This document shows positions 1 to 7,852 of a stretch of 64,000 nt of DNA, piece after piece; within the stretch, counting starts at the first letter, position 1, and each line of letters starts with the position of its first letter. Source of the DNA: Bacteroidales bacterium (lineage in GTDB: Bacteria > Bacteroidota > Bacteroidia > Bacteroidales > UBA932); NCBI GenBank assembly GCA_024693285.1, contig JAILLE010000038.1, positions 62,001 through 126,000 on the forward strand, in the 5' to 3' direction. Below the pieces are notes generated by a model. That model searched no databases, was not told the origin of the DNA, and saw only the letters and a list, made by a program, of their open reading frames with translations. Position numbers and translations under genes: made by a program.

Positions 1-96
1 ACAATACAGATCACAAAGGACGGTATGTCGAAGGCCTACAAGAGCATGCCGGGAAGGCGTACTCTGAAAGTAGTAGAATACAAAGGGAAAAAGTAA
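1..96 (+). CDS. C-terminal end of an unrecognised protein (5' end outside window)
   Basis: Reading from base 1 in frame 1 gives 31 codons and a TAA stop at 94-96. The tail is basic and ends in VVEYKGKK. I do not recognise the family from so short a piece. It converges with the CBS-domain gene on the other strand, with only four bases between the two stop codons. It is called coding because the frame is open to the window edge and the tight convergent layout makes sense as a gene end, but a chance open frame of this length cannot be excluded. Confidence 0.45.
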   Translation, partial: TIQITKDGMSKAYKSMPGRRTLKVVEYKGKK

Positions 97-100
97 TCAG

Positions 101-1177
101 TTAATCTTCAGCTGGTTTCTCCTCTTCCTGAGGCAAGTTGATGGTGCGGAAACGCTTCTGTCTACGCTCCCATCTCTCACGGGCGAACTGCTGCATATCG
201 ATGGCCTGGTCGTTCTCATCAATGATCTCGAGGCCTAGAATTGTCTCGATAATATCCTCGAGAGTGACAATACCCTGGAAGCACCCATATTCATCGATTA
301 TAAGAGCGATCTGCTCATGCTTTTTCAAAAGCTCCTCCCAAACCTTGCTCAATGAATCCTCCTCATTGAAGAAGGAAACAGGACGCTTGAACTCCTTGAG
401 CCTCTTGTCGAACTCATCATCCGCAAGGCCTTCGAGAGCGTCTGAAAGAAGGATGTAGCCTGTTATATATTCCGGGGAATCACCATAGACAGGGATTCTG
501 GAATAATGGAGATACTGGTCGTTCTTGTAGAAGTTCTTGAGCATCATGTTCTCCTGGGCTGTGACAGCCACGATTCTGGGCGTCATCGCCTCATAAGCCG
601 GCACATTGTCCAACTTCATGATATTCTGGATAACCTTGTTCTCGTCAGAGTCGATCACACCCTCCTCCACGCCGATATTGGCCATCGCGGTGACTTCCTC
701 GCGGCTGACGGCGGCCTCATCCTCATCCTTGGAGAGAATCTTACCGACAAGGCTGGCCAAGAGCACCAGAGGATACATCAAGACGATCAGAAGCGAGATC
801 ATCCTTGTCGCGAAGCCCATCAAATGTTTCCAGTATGAGGTTCCGATGGTTTTTGGTACGATCTCGGCGAAGACCAGGATCAAAAGAGTCATTATGGCGG
901 AGATGATTCCGAACCATGTGCTGCCGAAAAGGATTGTGGCTTGGCGGCCGACACCGGCGGCGCCAATCGTATTGGCGATCGTGTTTAGTGATAAGATAGC
1001 CGCCAGTGGCTTTTCGGTGTCAGTCTTATAATCGAGGAACTTATCCGCCAGCTTGTAACCCTGCTCCTTCTTCATCGTGATGAAAGACAGCGGAGTTGAC
1101 ATCAAGGTCGCCTCAAGGATAGAACAGAGGAACGAGACGAGAAGAGTTCCGAATAAGAATGTCAGCAGCAGTGCCAT
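101..1177 (-). CDS. CorC/HlyC-type membrane protein with CNNM and CBS domains
   Basis: The protein has about 358 residues. The N-terminal half is a DUF21/CNNM transmembrane domain with several hydrophobic segments (about residues 1-150). A CBS-domain pair follows, with the family phrase TPRIVAVTAQ near its start and LIIDEYGCFQGIVTLEDIIE in the second CBS. The usual CorC_HlyC C-terminal domain is absent, so this is the short form. Family members are linked to magnesium or divalent cation export, and some are loosely called hemolysins; the substrate here is not shown. I start it at the ATG at 1177. A TTG three codons upstream (1186) is also in frame but lies closer to the promoter. It is transcribed alone and converges with the partial gene at 1-96. 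Confidence 0.85.
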   Translation of the reverse strand: MALLLTFLFGTLLVSFLCSILEATLMSTPLSFITMKKEQGYKLADKFLDYKTDTEKPLAAILSLNTIANTIGAAGVGRQATILFGSTWFGIISAIMTLLILVFAEIVPKTIGTSYWKHLMGFATRMISLLIVLMYPLVLLASLVGKILSKDEDEAAVSREEVTAMANIGVEEGVIDSDENKVIQNIMKLDNVPAYEAMTPRIVAVTAQENMMLKNFYKNDQYLHYSRIPVYGDSPEYITGYILLSDALEGLADDEFDKRLKEFKRPVSFFNEEDSLSKVWEELLKKHEQIALIIDEYGCFQGIVTLEDIIETILGLEIIDENDQAIDMQQFARERWERRQKRFRTINLPQEEEKPAED

Positions 1178-1194
1178 AAAAACCAAATATCGTA

Positions 1195-1202
1195 CAAATA
1201 TA
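1195..1202 (-). promoter_or_regulatory. Predicted Bacteroidota -7 element for the CNNM/CBS gene
   Basis: On the minus strand this reads TATATTTG, a full match to the TAnnTTTG consensus, 17 bases upstream of the ATG at 1177. No convincing -33 element was identified. Confidence 0.5.
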
Positions 1203-1211
1203 GCACAATAT

Positions 1212-3608
1212 TTAGAATTTCAGGCTGATGCTGCCCATGATTGTCCTGCCTGCCATCGGAATGAAGCCGATCTGGTAATAACGATTGGAATCGGGATGGC
1301 CGTAACCTTCAAGAATTGAGGAATACACCCACCCGCTGGTTGCCTTCCTGGCGTTGAATAAATTACCGACATTGAGTCCCAATACCGCCTCCTGGATAAG
1401 CAGTTTCGGAAGTCTCAGAGTATAAGAGAGATTGATGTCGGAAAATGAATATGCCGGCAGGGAACGGTCATGATTCCCTGTGTTGTCCAGATATTGCCGC
1501 GACACGTAATCCGTGTGCCATACTGCCTTGAACCCCTTGGATTCGAACCTGATGAATCCGTTAAGGATGGCCGCTGGAGAGAAGGCCAGAGGAGCGTTGT
1601 CGTAGTGTATAGGCCTGAATGAATCATCCCAGTCCAGGCTGGCCATCTCCGTGAAATCCTTCAGCCGGTTCTCGCTGAGAGCGGCGTTCCCTTCAAGTGT
1701 AAGGTAAGGCAGTATGCTCCAGGCCGCCGTCAACTCAATTCCCGTCCTGAAAGAACTTTTGATGTTGGTCGTGAGCGGCTCCCCTATCTCGCTGAGTTCC
1801 CCAGTCTGCACCAGCTGGTTGTCGTAATCCATGTAATAAATGTTGGCTCCAGCCTGGAAACGCTTGGAAGTGAATTGATAACCAATCTCATAATCCATAA
1901 CGCTCTCAGCGACCGGGAATGGATATTTGTAGTTGTCCGTGAAATTGTCCCTCGACGGCTCCCGGTGGCTCATTGCCGCTGAGACATAGGCGTGATTAGG
2001 GCCGGAAATCCAGCTGAGACCAAGCTTGGGGTTCAAGAAGTCATAGTTCTCATCAACGTTCAGCTCCTGGTTGTACCAGCGGCCTCCCTCATCGTAGAAC
2101 TTATCGTTGATTCCTGTTGTCTTGTAACCAACATGGCGGTACTGCAGGTCGGCGAATGCTTCCCAATTCTTTCCTATGTGATAAGTCCCTTTGACAAAGG
2201 CGCTTCCGTCAAGTTTAGTGGCGTCAGAATCGTAATACTTATAGTATCCTCCGGAAAGGAGACGGTCAGACATCGCCTGGTCCTTTATGTATGTGAGGAA
2301 GCCATAGTGGTTACCGTCGAAATTCTGGACCGATAAGCCAGTGATAAGGTCGAAGTTATTCCCTGTGTATGAGATATTTCCGACAAGGCCATAGGTGTCT
2401 TGGGTGAGTCCCTTGCGCCTGACGAAATCGGTCCTTTTCACCTTGTCGTCTGTGATCCCGAACTTCTTTGGTTTGTTGTCCGGACGGAACTCCTCGTAAT
2501 AACCATGCCCATGGGTATAGTGAGCGGCCAAGTTGGCCTTCCACGCATCCGAGAGATTGAAAGCGGCTGAAAGGATATTATGGTCTTGCCAGAAATTGTC
2601 AGTGGTCTTCGGCCATAGGGTCCCGTCGCGCATAGTGTATCTCTGTGTCACGTAACCATAAGCATCCGTCAAGAAAAGCCCGTCATCGCCGGTGACTATC
2701 CTTTCATAAAGGCTGTTGAACTGCCCCAATCCCTTGTCATAGAGATCCTTATATGTCTTTATCCCGGTCTTTGCGGTATAACTCCATGATCCGTCGTCGT
2801 AACTTCCATCCATCAGGCTGTAGTCACCGTTACCGGCGGTTATTCCGTTCCAAGCCTGGCCGGTCCGCTCGTAATTACCGATATTCCTGTATTTAAGGAT
2901 GACGGATCTGCCAAGCCATGTCAAGCCACCATACCAAGATCCGGACTTTCCGGCCGTGCCATGGATAAAGCCGTCAGTGCTGGTGGTGTGGAAGGCCCCG
3001 TCAAGAATAAGATGCCTTCCGATCAAGCCTGATGAAAGGGTTATACCTGTATTGTAGGTATTGAAGCTGCCATAAGAGCCGCTGACTATAACAGACGGAT
3101 TATAAGAGATCGCTTTTGTCCGGAGAGCTACGCTACCGCCGAAAGCCCCGTCACCATTGGTCGACGTTCCCACTCCCCTCTGGATCTGGATGCTCTCCAG
3201 GAAATGACTGTAACTGTTCATGTTAGCCCAGAAAACCGCCTGATCCTCCGGAGAGTTTAGAGGCACTCCGTCGATAGTCACATTGATCCTGGAATCGCCC
3301 GCTCCCCTGATCCTGAGATAAGTTGTTCCGGTGCCGACACCATTCTCGCTCCATGAGAGCACGCCAGGGGTTGATGAAAGCAGAAATGGAATCTCCTTAC
3401 CTGTTGTCGAGAAATCGCCCAGAGCCTTGCGGTTGACGTTTGAGACAGCGAACGGGGCGTTTTTCGACGCCCTGACACTTTGGACCATGGAAGCTTCCAA
3501 AGACTCTGCCTTAGTTGTGTCTCCGGGCGCCTGGGCGAACGCCGACCCGGCTTGGATAAAAGTCGCGGCGATAACCGCTGAAAAAGGAAAAACTCGCATA
3601 ATAAACAT
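1212..3608 (-). CDS. TonB-dependent outer membrane receptor, probably for thiamin
   Basis: About 798 residues. An N-terminal signal peptide ending near SAFAQ is followed by a plug domain (about residues 50-170) with the typical phrases YLRIRGAGDSRINVTIDGVP and FGGSVALRTK. A long beta-barrel follows, ending in a terminal phenylalanine (SISLKF). It should bind a ligand at the cell surface and import it with energy from TonB. The TPP riboswitch just upstream on the same strand argues that the ligand is thiamin or a precursor; in Bacteroides, TPP-controlled outer membrane receptors are known thiamin importers. No inner membrane thiamin transporter lies beside it, unlike the usual Bacteroides arrangement. 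The first ATG is at 3608. A second at 3599 gives an equally good signal peptide. The ligand is inference; the receptor family is clear. Confidence 0.9.
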   Translation of the reverse strand: MFIMRVFPFSAVIAATFIQAGSAFAQAPGDTTKAESLEASMVQSVRASKNAPFAVSNVNRKALGDFSTTGKEIPFLLSSTPGVLSWSENGVGTGTTYLRIRGAGDSRINVTIDGVPLNSPEDQAVFWANMNSYSHFLESIQIQRGVGTSTNGDGAFGGSVALRTKAISYNPSVIVSGSYGSFNTYNTGITLSSGLIGRHLILDGAFHTTSTDGFIHGTAGKSGSWYGGLTWLGRSVILKYRNIGNYERTGQAWNGITAGNGDYSLMDGSYDDGSWSYTAKTGIKTYKDLYDKGLGQFNSLYERIVTGDDGLFLTDAYGYVTQRYTMRDGTLWPKTTDNFWQDHNILSAAFNLSDAWKANLAAHYTHGHGYYEEFRPDNKPKKFGITDDKVKRTDFVRRKGLTQDTYGLVGNISYTGNNFDLITGLSVQNFDGNHYGFLTYIKDQAMSDRLLSGGYYKYYDSDATKLDGSAFVKGTYHIGKNWEAFADLQYRHVGYKTTGINDKFYDEGGRWYNQELNVDENYDFLNPKLGLSWISGPNHAYVSAAMSHREPSRDNFTDNYKYPFPVAESVMDYEIGYQFTSKRFQAGANIYYMDYDNQLVQTGELSEIGEPLTTNIKSSFRTGIELTAAWSILPYLTLEGNAALSENRLKDFTEMASLDWDDSFRPIHYDNAPLAFSPAAILNGFIRFESKGFKAVWHTDYVSRQYLDNTGNHDRSLPAYSFSDINLSYTLRLPKLLIQEAVLGLNVGNLFNARKATSGWVYSSILEGYGHPDSNRYYQIGFIPMAGRTIMGSISLKF

Positions 3609-3651
3609 TATTAATGCGAGGGGACGCCATCAAAGGCGTTATTGAGATTAT

Positions 3652-3730
3652 GCTTCCCTACGGCGGCATTGCCCGCGTCAGGTTCAATGGGTATGATCTC
3701 AACCGGACGGATTTCACGTCCGGTACCCCC
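3652..3730 (-). promoter_or_regulatory. TPP (THI-box) riboswitch
   Basis: The minus strand carries the conserved blocks of the thiamin pyrophosphate aptamer in order: GGGGGTACC, then GGTTGAGATCATACCC, then TTGAACCTGACGCGG, and the closing CCGTAGGGAAGC. About 40 bases separate it from the receptor's start. In that gap lies a small hairpin (ACGCC/GGCGT arms, about 3621-3640) that could act as the expression platform. A near-consensus -7 element (TATATTCG) lies at 3745-3752 on the same strand, just behind the stop of the upstream gene. Binding of TPP would be expected to reduce expression of the receptor. Confidence 0.93.
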
Positions 3731-3753
3731 GCTTATTTCAGACGCGAATATAG

Positions 3754-4521
3754 CTATTTTTTCGCTACAAGTTCCACCTCATAGAGACGTTTCCAGTATT
3801 TCCCGGTCAAGAATATCTGTTTTGTCTGAGGATTATATGCTATACCGTTAAGAACGTCGGTATATTCGTCGCGAAGATGCCTCGGGAGTAGACCGGCGCA
3901 ATCCACCGTGGCCTCGACAGCGCCAGTTTCCGGGTTGATAATCAGTATCATGTCTGTCATATAGACATTAGCCCAGATCTTCCCGTCAATCCATTCAAGC
4001 TCGTTGAGCTGGTTTATCGGCCTGCCGTTCAGCTTGACTGTCAATGACTTCTGTTGCCGGTACTGAGTGTCCATCCAGTATAGCCTGGCTGATCCGTCGC
4101 TGGCGATCAGGCTCTTCCCGTCAGTAGTCAAGCCCCATCCTTCCCTCGGATAGCTGAAAGTCTGCTTGTATTCCAGAGTCTTAGCGTCGTAGATGAACGC
4201 GACCTTGTTCTGCCAAGTGAGAATGAATATATTTCCGTCCAGCTCCACAGAGCCCTCAGCGAAGTATTTCCTCTCGAACCCGAGTTTCTTGAGAGCCTTT
4301 CCTGTCGCCGGATCAACGACCCTGAGAGTCGACTCACCGTACTGACCGGTAGTCTCAATCATCTTATCACCCTGGAAGAACAGACCTTGGGTATAAGACA
4401 TCTCGTCATGGGGATATTCCTTCACGACCTTGACCTTATACTCCTTTACCTTGGCGTCGCAGGATGATCCGGACAGTACCAAAGTGGCTAATATGAAGAA
4501 TATCAATGTTTTCCATCGCAT
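3754..4521 (-). CDS. Glutaminyl-peptide cyclotransferase (glutamine cyclase type)
   Basis: About 255 residues. A hydrophobic N-terminus (TLIFFILATLVLSGSSC) looks like a lipoprotein signal with cysteine at about residue 21, though the lipobox is not ideal. The body matches the beta-propeller glutamine cyclotransferase family. Recognisable phrases are YTQGLFFQGDKMIETTGQYG, LNELEWIDGKIWANVY and the late VLNGIAYNPQTKQIFLTGKYW. The enzyme converts N-terminal glutamine of peptides to pyroglutamate, here in the periplasm. The ATG at 4521 is preferred over the GTG at 4527. It appears to be transcribed alone from the element at 4549-4556, and the riboswitch region begins just after its stop. Confidence 0.88.
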   Translation of the reverse strand: MRWKTLIFFILATLVLSGSSCDAKVKEYKVKVVKEYPHDEMSYTQGLFFQGDKMIETTGQYGESTLRVVDPATGKALKKLGFERKYFAEGSVELDGNIFILTWQNKVAFIYDAKTLEYKQTFSYPREGWGLTTDGKSLIASDGSARLYWMDTQYRQQKSLTVKLNGRPINQLNELEWIDGKIWANVYMTDMILIINPETGAVEATVDCAGLLPRHLRDEYTDVLNGIAYNPQTKQIFLTGKYWKRLYEVELVAKK

Positions 4522-4548
4522 AATCACAACAAGCTTTTGTCCAACTCA

Positions 4549-4556
4549 CAAATATA
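4549..4556 (-). promoter_or_regulatory. Predicted -7 element for the glutamine cyclotransferase gene
   Basis: The minus strand reads TATATTTG, a full match to TAnnTTTG, 27 bases upstream of the ATG at 4521. It sits between the end of the broken ubiE gene and the cyclotransferase start. Confidence 0.45.
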
Positions 4557-4574
4557 ATCAAAAATCACTCCAAG

Positions 4575-4971
4575 TTATTCCTTCTCCCCGCAGTACACGC
4601 GGCAGATACCGAAAGAGAAAGACTTATGCGTCACATTTTTGAAGCCTGCGTTACGCATTTGTTCCATGAACTCATTCTTGCGGGGAAAAGCCTTGACGGA
4701 TGCGGGAAGGTAAGCGTAAGCCGCCTTGTCTCCCGAGACTTTTCCACGGATCACTTTATTCTCAGGCATTGAGAGTTCCAGGATAACGAGTCTGCCGCCT
4801 GGCTTTAGGACTCGCAGAGCCTCCCTCAAACCTTTGTTCCTATCCTCGAAATTCCTTATACCGAAAGCATTGACGACACGATCGAAAGACCCGCTCGCAA
4901 AACTGAGATCCTCGCCTCCAGTCCTTTGCTATGCTGTCGAACATGGCTTCAACTTTCTTTTTTGACGGCAT
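4575..4971 (-). pseudogene. ubiE: Demethylmenaquinone methyltransferase (ubiE/menG) with two internal deletions
   Basis: The N-terminal 14 or so codons from the ATG at 4971 read like UbiE (VEAMFDSIAKD). The sequence then jumps, out of frame, to the middle of the protein: GEDLSFASGSFDRVVNAFG, NFEDRNKGLREALRVLKPGG and the C-terminal YAYLPASVKAFPRKNEF and SFGICRVYCGEK. Family members have about 240 residues. Roughly 85-95 residues are missing, including the glycine-rich SAM-binding motif I. A second, in-frame gap of about 15 residues lies between LELSMPENKVIR and KVSGDKAAYAYLP. The first junction (about 4925) leads to a stop soon after. An intact enzyme cannot be made from this copy. The 3' part alone (4575-4829) stays open. 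An assembly error is the main alternative. Confidence 0.8.
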
Positions 4972-4987
4972 GGTAATAAAACAAAAA

Positions 4988-5327
4988 AAGGTGGAGCCGT
5001 AAGCCGGTTTCTGTTTTTAAATCCGCCATTTATCTGCGCAACCTACCCCCTGGCATCGGACGGGCAGCCCTCATCTGCCAGTATATTTGGTTTTGCAGGC
5101 CCTGGTTCCGTGCCCGCCGGCTGTCACCAGCCAAGCGTCGTGAGCTCTTACCTCGCGTTTTCACCCTTACCACCGAAGTGGCGGTTGTTTTCTGTCACGG
5201 CCGCCCGAGATCTCTCCCGCCTGGGCTTTCCCCAGCAAGGTGCCCTTTCCTGTCCGGACTTTCCTCACCCCAGACCCGAAGCTCCGGAGTGCGGCGGATC
5301 GCCCCACCTTATTTGTGGCGCGAAGTT
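4988..5327 (-). ncRNA. rnpB: RNase P RNA (class A)
   Basis: On the minus strand the conserved P4 5' strand GAGGAAAGTCCGGACA lies at about 5250-5266. The 3' conserved region follows with AGATAAATGGCGGA and ACAGAAACCGGCTTACGGC at about 4995-5035. The transcript ends with GGCTCCACC followed by a U-rich run near 4980-4988, which probably terminates it. The 5' end is estimated from the start of the P1-like pairing and may be off by ten to twenty bases. It processes the 5' ends of tRNAs. It lies 15 bases after the glpC stop on the same strand, so it may be read both from its own promoter inside glpC and from the operon. Confidence 0.95.
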
Positions 5328-5342
5328 AATAAAAAAGATTGA

Positions 5343-6581
5343 CTATGCGTGGTTGGCGGCCACGGTCGCATCGAGGTCGAGGGCGTCAGCCAGAATGACG
5401 ATAGGATTCAGGACTGTGTAGCCGGTTGACATCTCTATCTGCCACTTGCATGTCTCACACTCGCAGCAGACGAAATCCGGAGCCAAAGACTTTATCTGCT
5501 CGAAAAGCCTGCTCCCGATTTCCTGGGAATACTTGTAATTCTCCTTCTTGAAGCCGTATGTTCCCGCCATGCCACAGCAGGCGCTGTCCAGGACAGTCAG
5601 CGAGACTCCCGGAATCATCCCGACAAGAGCCTTCGTGAATATGCTCCACCCTAGTTTCTCATTATGGCAAGGCACATGATAGGCGATCCTGGCTCTGTAG
5701 TCCTCCTTGAATACCAGCTTAACGGCACCGGAGTCAACCAACTCGAAAAGGAATTTCTCGACCATGGTGATGCTATCCCTGACTCCTGAGTTGTCCACAT
5801 CCAGCACGTCGGGATATTCATCACGCATTGTGAAAATGCAAGTGGAAGACACTCCCACAATCGGAAGTCCCTCTGAGACAGCCTTTTTAAACACTTTGAC
5901 ATTGTGCTCGGCATGACGTCTGGCGGAGTTCCACAATGCGTTAGAGATCATCGCCACCCCGCAGCACTTCTCGTCGAGAAGCTCGACTCCGTATCCGATG
6001 GCGTTCATCACTTTCACGAAAGCTTTCCCTACCTCAGGATGCTGGAACTCAGTCGAGCAACCATGGAAGAACGCCACTTTCTTGGAATACTTGTCCTGCT
6101 TATCGGCCGCCTCTTTCTTGAACCACCGGATGAAACCTTTCTGCTGGTACTTCGGGAATGTCCTTCCTCGGTCGATGTCCATCATAACATCCATAACTAC
6201 CTTGGCAGGTTTGGATGCGGCTATAAAGTTGGCCATAGGAGCCACTGGACGGACGAATTTGCCCATAAAATCAGTACTGGCCAGGATTCGATCCCTAAGT
6301 TCGGGAATATCATGACCGTAGCGCCTTCTGGCAGAGTGGATCAAATCCGCTATCTTGACTCCTGAAGGGCAGGCGACCTCGCATCGCTTGCAGTTCATGC
6401 AATATTTCAGGTTCTCATCGAAGAAGAACTTGTTCTTGAGGCGTAGGCGCTCACCATCAGGTCCGGCCTGCTTAGGACCCGGATAATGCGGATTGACGGC
6501 CACCACAGGGCAATATGCCGTGCAGATCGTGCATTTGATGCACTGCTCGAAATTATTGAAACTGACGTTTTTCTCCTGCAT
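5343..6581 (-). CDS. glpC: Anaerobic glycerol-3-phosphate dehydrogenase subunit C
   Basis: 412 residues. Two ferredoxin-type clusters occur near the N-terminus (CIKCTICTAYCPV at about 15-27 and CMNCKRCEVACPSG at about 60-73). Two cysteine-rich CCG domains follow (CCGVAMISNAL and CCGMAGTYGF), as in heterodisulfide-reductase-like electron carriers. GlpC anchors the GlpAB dehydrogenase to the membrane and passes electrons from glycerol 3-phosphate to the quinone pool. It is the last of the glpABC genes, two bases after glpB, so the three are almost certainly co-transcribed. The length matches the family. Confidence 0.93.
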   Translation of the reverse strand: MQEKNVSFNNFEQCIKCTICTAYCPVVAVNPHYPGPKQAGPDGERLRLKNKFFFDENLKYCMNCKRCEVACPSGVKIADLIHSARRRYGHDIPELRDRILASTDFMGKFVRPVAPMANFIAASKPAKVVMDVMMDIDRGRTFPKYQQKGFIRWFKKEAADKQDKYSKKVAFFHGCSTEFQHPEVGKAFVKVMNAIGYGVELLDEKCCGVAMISNALWNSARRHAEHNVKVFKKAVSEGLPIVGVSSTCIFTMRDEYPDVLDVDNSGVRDSITMVEKFLFELVDSGAVKLVFKEDYRARIAYHVPCHNEKLGWSIFTKALVGMIPGVSLTVLDSACCGMAGTYGFKKENYKYSQEIGSRLFEQIKSLAPDFVCCECETCKWQIEMSTGYTVLNPIVILADALDLDATVAANHA

Positions 6582-6583
6582 GG

Positions 6584-7852
6584 CTATTTACCTTCAATTA
6601 TACTGTCAGCCACACTCAGGGCTGTCATTATGGCCACTCCTGCCCCGCTCCCCTCGTATAGAGAGTTGCAGCCTCCGACCTCTGATCCTATCACAAACAA
6701 ATTATCCACAACAGCCCCGTTTCTCATGGGCCGGAAGGAATCGTCAGTAATCACTCCGAAAGAAGCGTAACCTTGCTCGGCGAAAAAGTCAGGAGCGCAC
6801 CATTCCGCCCTGTCAGCCGGGAAATCGGTGTCAAGTCCGAACACCGGCTCGAGGACAGTGTCCGGTGTCGCCTCAAGCCCTTTTCCGAATAGATTACCGC
6901 TCGCGAGGACATATTGGTCGGCGGTCAAAGAAATCGAGCCGAGATTGACAGTGTGGATTCCGGTCACAAGCCCATTCTCGAAAGTGGGGTCGATAGCTGT
7001 GTCACCGGCAAGGAAAGTGCCTCCAGCGGACTCAAAAGTGCGTTTGAGAAGAATTTGGGCACGGATTCCGGGAACTGAGGGAGGCATGGTGCCCACAAAC
7101 ATCACCTCGGCCGGAATCATCTCCTTGAGCCACTCGATAACAACCGCTTGGTTGAACCCGAAAACATCAGGTACAATCACCAGATCCTCACCATTGACAA
7201 GATCCCTTACTTTCCCGCCGAATTCTTTCCAGTTCGACTCCTTGCCCATTATCCTGGCGATTCCGACAGAACGCATCTCAGTCGGATTGGACCGGAGGGT
7301 TTCAACATCCTCTATGGTCAGGGACTCAACCCTGCAGGAAACTCCCCTCTTTTCCAGTCCCTCCGCTATGAACCCAGCATTGAAATCAAGAAATCCACGG
7401 AAGTTGACAATCAATGCCTTATTCCACTTTATCTCATCTTTTGATGGGAGTAGAGTAACGTCCTCCATAGCCAGCCATGCAGGCATGAAAGAACCCATCG
7501 GAGTGAGTCTGAAACCGTTTCTCGGGAACTCCGGCTCCGATGATGGTGAGCCATGAAGCTTTAGCCCACAAGATTCGAAAAACTCCGGGATACCGCTAAC
7601 ATATTCAGAAACCTTCTCGACTCCGATCTTTGAATATGGATGATTCTTTGGGAGGAAAGACAACGCTTTCAGGGGTTCTCTGACCTCTGTTCCATCCTCA
7701 AGCCTACCGAGAAGCCCGAAAGTACCGGACGAGAAATGAAGGGCGTTCTGTCCGGCCGAGACAATAAGGCATTTTTGTCCGGCCCTCTGCGCTTTGATGC
7801 CACAGACGAGAGAGGCTAGTCCCCCTCCGATTATGATTGTGTCAAACCTCAT
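6584..7852 (-). CDS. glpB: Anaerobic glycerol-3-phosphate dehydrogenase subunit B
   Basis: 422 residues from the ATG at 7852. This start is chosen because the FAD-binding fold begins at once (MRFDTIIIGGGLASLVCG) and because ATG overlaps the glpA stop in an ATGA arrangement. The phrase SAGQNALHFSSGTFGLLG is characteristic of GlpB, and the C-terminus carries the second FAD-binding block (VDNLFVIGSEVGGCN). GlpB is the flavoprotein partner of GlpA in the anaerobic oxidation of glycerol 3-phosphate to dihydroxyacetone phosphate. It lies between glpA and glpC with overlaps or very short gaps. Confidence 0.92.
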   Translation of the reverse strand: MRFDTIIIGGGLASLVCGIKAQRAGQKCLIVSAGQNALHFSSGTFGLLGRLEDGTEVREPLKALSFLPKNHPYSKIGVEKVSEYVSGIPEFFESCGLKLHGSPSSEPEFPRNGFRLTPMGSFMPAWLAMEDVTLLPSKDEIKWNKALIVNFRGFLDFNAGFIAEGLEKRGVSCRVESLTIEDVETLRSNPTEMRSVGIARIMGKESNWKEFGGKVRDLVNGEDLVIVPDVFGFNQAVVIEWLKEMIPAEVMFVGTMPPSVPGIRAQILLKRTFESAGGTFLAGDTAIDPTFENGLVTGIHTVNLGSISLTADQYVLASGNLFGKGLEATPDTVLEPVFGLDTDFPADRAEWCAPDFFAEQGYASFGVITDDSFRPMRNGAVVDNLFVIGSEVGGCNSLYEGSGAGVAIMTALSVADSIIEGK

